The notes beneath the pieces were generated by a model. The model was not told the origin of the DNA, made no database searches, and saw nothing but the letters and a program-made list of their open reading frames with translations. Shown here piece after piece: positions 61,398 to 64,000 of a DNA stretch of 64,000 bases. Location of the stretch: NCBI RefSeq assembly GCF_041434935.1, contig NZ_CP107964.1:5315001-5379000 (forward strand), in the 5' to 3' direction. Both the position numbers and the translations under genes were made by a program. Every line of letters starts with the position of its first letter. Position 1 is the stretch's first letter. Source of the DNA: Kitasatospora sp. NBC_00374 (GTDB lineage: Bacteria; Actinomycetota; Actinomycetes; Streptomycetales; Streptomycetaceae).

Positions 61398-62057
61398 TCA
61401 GAACAGCTTGAGCTTGTCGTCGTCGATGCCGCGCAGCTCGTCGTAGTCGAGCACCACGCAGCCGATGCCGCGGTCGGTGGCCAGCACCCGGGCCTGCGGC
61501 TTGATCTCCTGCGCGGCGAACACGCCCTTGACCGGGGCGAGCAGCGGATCGCGGTTGAGCAGCTCCAGGTAGCGGGTGAGCTGCTCGACGCCGTCGATCT
61601 CGCCGCGGCGCTTGATCTCGATGGCGACGGTGGCCCCGTCGGAGTCGCGGCAGAGGATGTCGACCGGCCCGATGGCGGTCGGGTACTCGCGGCGGATCAG
61701 CTGCCAGCCTGTCCCGAGCACCTCCATCCGGTCGGCGAGCAGCTCCTGGAGGTGGGCTTCGACGCCGTCCTTGACCAGGCCGGGGTCGACACCGAGCTCG
61801 TGCGAGGAGTCGTGCATCACCTCTTCCAAGGTGATGAGGAGCTTCTCGCCGGCCTTGTTGGTGACCGTCCAGAGGCCGTCGGCCACCTTGAGGGTGCACG
61901 GTGGCGACATCCAGTTGAGCGGCTTGTAGGCGCGGTCGTCGGCATGAATGCTGACGCTCCCGTCGGCCTTCACCAGGATCAGGCGGGTGGCGGACGGGAG
62001 ATGGGCTGAGAGCCGTCCGGCATAGTCGACGGAGCAGCGGGCAATTACGAGACGCAC
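61398..62057 (-). CDS. nucS: mismatch endonuclease NucS/EndoMS
   Basis: A 219-residue nuclease of noncanonical mismatch repair, which replaces MutS/MutL in most actinobacteria. N-terminal dimer/DNA-binding domain, then the PD-(D/E)xK core in GPVDILCRDSDGATVAIEIKRRG. The extreme C-terminus DKLKLF resembles the short motif by which NucS binds the beta clamp. GTG 62057 (MRLVIARC) is the standard start. It is tail-to-tail with the NTPase gene, 3 bp apart. Confidence 0.95.
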   Translation of the reverse strand: MRLVIARCSVDYAGRLSAHLPSATRLILVKADGSVSIHADDRAYKPLNWMSPPCTLKVADGLWTVTNKAGEKLLITLEEVMHDSSHELGVDPGLVKDGVEAHLQELLADRMEVLGTGWQLIRREYPTAIGPVDILCRDSDGATVAIEIKRRGEIDGVEQLTRYLELLNRDPLLAPVKGVFAAQEIKPQARVLATDRGIGCVVLDYDELRGIDDDKLKLF

Positions 62058-62628
62058 GGTCGACCACGCTAGCCCACCGGGGCCAGTTGATGCGATTCCG
62101 CGACAGCCGGGTGAAGAATCCGCGAAGGCGGCGAACCATGGTGTGACGGCACTCCGCAGGCCGGTCGGGCCGGTCCGCGAAGGGTACGGCATCCGGATGT
62201 CCGGTCGTCGGGGTGCGTTCGACGGGGATGGGGAACTGCGATGAACGCTCCGACGGGATCCGGCCAATCTGCGCCCGAGGGCACTGCGCGGGCGGTGAAT
62301 CGGCGGATTCTCCAGCCGGGCTGAGCGTCGCCTGCCAGGCTGGAGTGAGTGGCCGTCGCCCCACCTGGCGGTGTCGCCACGGCGTCGGCGTGTGCCCGGG
62401 CTCCGGCCGACCCGGGCGCCGTCCCTTGTCCTCGGTGCGCGGTCCCACGGGCCCTCTGCGGTGTCCCGACTGCCGCCCACTGAGCCCCTGTCAGCCCGAC
62501 CGGACGTCAGGTCGGGCCGGGCGGTCTCCGCCGCCCGCACCATCCGTGTGAGCACGGCACGGCACCATCCGTACAGCCGCACGACCACCCGGGCAGCCGC
62601 GTCAGGGTGGACCGCGAGAGGAGAACCC
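62058..62628. other. 571-bp gap between nucS and the SCO5389-family gene
   Basis: Divergent genes flank this gap. Reading frames inside (for example 62069-62380 minus, 62213-62551 plus) look random. No tRNA, terminator or clear promoter pair was found. It must contain the promoters of both genes and could host a small RNA. Confidence 0.4.
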
Positions 62629-63021
62629 ATGTCGCTCGACGTCTCACCGGCCCTGCTTGAGAAGGCCGAGAGAGGCGAGGTCGACGAGAGGGAGTTCGTC
62701 GACTGCGTCCGAGTCTCCCTGCCGTACGCCTGGGAGCTGATCAGCTCGCTGGTCGCCCAGCTCAAGGTCGACGGCACCGACTTCGCCGACAACCAGGTCC
62801 CGCCGCCCAGCGAGCAGGCCCGCGGCCAGCTCCTGCGGGCCATGGCCAGCGACGCGATCCGAGGCGCCCTGCAGCGGCACTTCGGCGTGCAGTTGGCGTT
62901 CCAGAACTGTCACCGGGTGGCGGTGTTCTCGCCCTCCGAGAGCTCGGCGGAGCGCCACCGGCGCTTCACGTCCGTCCGGGCTCAGCTGCTCAACCAGTCG
63001 GCCGAGCTGCGCGACTGCTGA
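62629..63021 (+). CDS. SCO5389-family protein
   Basis: A 130-residue soluble protein: MSLDVSPALLEKAERGEVDE, then FVDCVRVSLPYAWELISSLVAQL and LLRAMASDAIRGALQRHFGV. This matches the streptomycete SCO5389 family; no function is established to my knowledge. GAGAGGAGA precedes ATG 62629. A terminator follows. Earlier in-frame codons to 62371 are not supported. Confidence 0.9.
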   Translation: MSLDVSPALLEKAERGEVDEREFVDCVRVSLPYAWELISSLVAQLKVDGTDFADNQVPPPSEQARGQLLRAMASDAIRGALQRHFGVQLAFQNCHRVAVFSPSESSAERHRRFTSVRAQLLNQSAELRDC

Positions 63022-63033
63022 ACCGCCTTCCGC

Positions 63034-63065
63034 CGGTGGGCCGTCCCTGCGGGGGCGGCCCACCG
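63034..63065. terminator. bidirectional terminator
   Basis: CGGTGGGCCG (63034-63043) pairs with CGGCCCACCG (63056-63065). It lies between convergent genes. Confidence 0.8.
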
Positions 63066-63079
63066 AGGTGTGTCCGTTC

Positions 63080-64000
63080 TCACCCGAGCTGGGGCAGGAC
63101 CTCCGCGCCCAGCCGGGCGATGTTGTGCAGGGTGGCGGCCCGGTCGCCGGAGCCCTCGGTGAGCAGCGCGAACCGGCGGATGCCGGTCCGCTCGGCGGTG
63201 GCCAGCAGCCGGTCGGCGCACTGCCGGGGCGTGCCCACCGGGTGCAGATCGCAGAGCAGTTCGGTGTAGGCGCGGGGGTCGCGCATGGACCGTGCCCGGT
63301 CGTCCACGGTCCGGTGGGCGCCGAGGCCGTGGGCGAAGAACCCGGGCAGTGCGCGCAGCAGTTCGTCCCGGGCGCCGGCGGCTCGGTCGTCGACCTGGAC
63401 GACCCCGGCCGCGACGTGCTCGCGTTCGACCCGGGCGAGTTGCTCCTCGCCGCGCCCGGCGGCCCGCCAGGCCGTCCGGTACGCGGCCAGCATCTGGGCC
63501 TTGTCCTCGTCGCCGGAGTGCATGCCGAGCAGCATCGGCAGGCCGCGCTCGGCCGCCGTCCGCACCCCGCCGGGGGAGGTGCAGGCCACCACCACGGGCG
63601 GCCCGCCCGGTCCGGCGGCCGGCCGGGGGCCGGTGCCCGCCGCCCTGCGGTGGGGGCCCTGCTCGTGGCGCTGACGGGGGAAGGCGCGCAGCGCGGCCTC
63701 CGGCTCGCCGTCCAGCCCCAGCCACCCCGCCAGGCCCTCGTGGCCGCCGGGGTCGGCCGGCAGCACCGGCTCGGTGGCCCTGGGCACCACGGCGACCTCC
63801 GGGAACTGGAACTGCGGTCCGGCGGCGCCCACCCGGCCCTCGCGCAGCCAGCGCAGCAGCAGGTCCAGCCGCTCCGGGAAACCCTGCTCGTACGCGTCCG
63901 GCCCGGTGCCGAAGACCGTCAGGTCGATCCAGGGCCCGCCGCGGCCCACCCCGAGGGTGAACCGGCCGCCCGAGGTGAGGTGCAGCAGCGCGGCCTGCTC
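63080..64000 (-). CDS. LLM-class flavin-dependent oxidoreductase, C-terminal part
   Basis: A partial gene running off the right edge; about 306 C-terminal residues are visible. EQAALLHLTSGGRFTLGVGR followed by GGPWIDLTVFGTG, then PPVVVACTSPGGVRTAAERG and HPVGTPRQCADRLL, are typical of luciferase-like FMN or F420 oxidoreductases. Only distant similarity to the 3301 monooxygenase. Flavin choice and substrate cannot be told from the fragment. Confidence 0.85.
   Translation of the reverse strand, partial: EQAALLHLTSGGRFTLGVGRGGPWIDLTVFGTGPDAYEQGFPERLDLLLRWLREGRVGAAGPQFQFPEVAVVPRATEPVLPADPGGHEGLAGWLGLDGEPEAALRAFPRQRHEQGPHRRAAGTGPRPAAGPGGPPVVVACTSPGGVRTAAERGLPMLLGMHSGDEDKAQMLAAYRTAWRAAGRGEEQLARVEREHVAAGVVQVDDRAAGARDELLRALPGFFAHGLGAHRTVDDRARSMRDPRAYTELLCDLHPVGTPRQCADRLLATAERTGIRRFALLTEGSGDRAATLHNIARLGAEVLPQLG

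Overview
The window is a stretch of high-GC actinobacterial chromosome, almost certainly from the Streptomycetaceae (Streptomyces or Kitasatospora). The reasons are strong GC bias at third codon positions, frequent GTG/TTG starts, actinobacterial markers (NucS/EndoMS, SCO5389-family protein, DUF2550, arginine-rich Rho, zinc-type L31 behind a sigma-R-type promoter) and the conserved block lysA-hom-thrC-thrB-rho-LCP-rpmE-prfA-prmC-tsaC-PTP-glyA paralogue-wecA-like-atpIBEFHAGDC.

Region 1 (1-8.7 kb) holds the start of a molybdopterin oxidoreductase, a TPR-like protein and a sulfur-type locus. That locus has two polar-amino-acid ABC permeases, two binding lipoproteins, one ATPase, an FMN-dependent LLM monooxygenase and a GNAT acetyltransferase. 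A short leader peptide ending Cys-Cys-Gly precedes the monooxygenase. The gene content resembles the Bacillus ytm/yxe operons for S-alkylcysteine salvage.

Region 2 (8.7-14.1 kb, minus strand) is a complete STM4011-STM4015-type cluster: two radical SAM proteins, an alkaline-phosphatase-superfamily hydrolase, an ATP-grasp protein and a leucine-rich-repeat protein. The last four genes are chained by 4-bp overlaps. Two copies of a conserved leader sequence lie in front of the STM4014 and STM4015 genes, with an 11-codon mini-ORF at the first. To my knowledge the function is not established, and this is the best candidate for an undescribed system here. A small conserved protein and a DUF6745 protein are divergent from it.

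Region 3 (15.9-25.4 kb) is accessory: FAH-family hydrolase, TetR regulator, rhomboid-like membrane protein, DUF885 peptidase-like protein, DHA2-type MFS exporter behind an AT-rich operator-like island, secreted trypsin-like protease, a divergent GntR regulator/unknown gene pair separated by two palindromic operators, and tRNA-Arg(CCG).

Region 4 (25.5-63 kb) is core: response regulator, argS, lysine/threonine biosynthesis, rho, translation termination genes, the complete ATP synthase operon, DUF2550, Uma2-like protein, cobalamin adenosyltransferase, a two-component system, 3-hydroxyacyl-CoA dehydrogenase, STAS protein, a large NTPase with a Ser/Thr/Pro-rich tail, nucS and the SCO5389-family gene. 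The window ends inside a second LLM oxidoreductase. Points of note are an SHMT-like protein lacking the PLP-binding Asp, tandem duplication of the prmC 3' end, and a strong hairpin between atpD and atpC.
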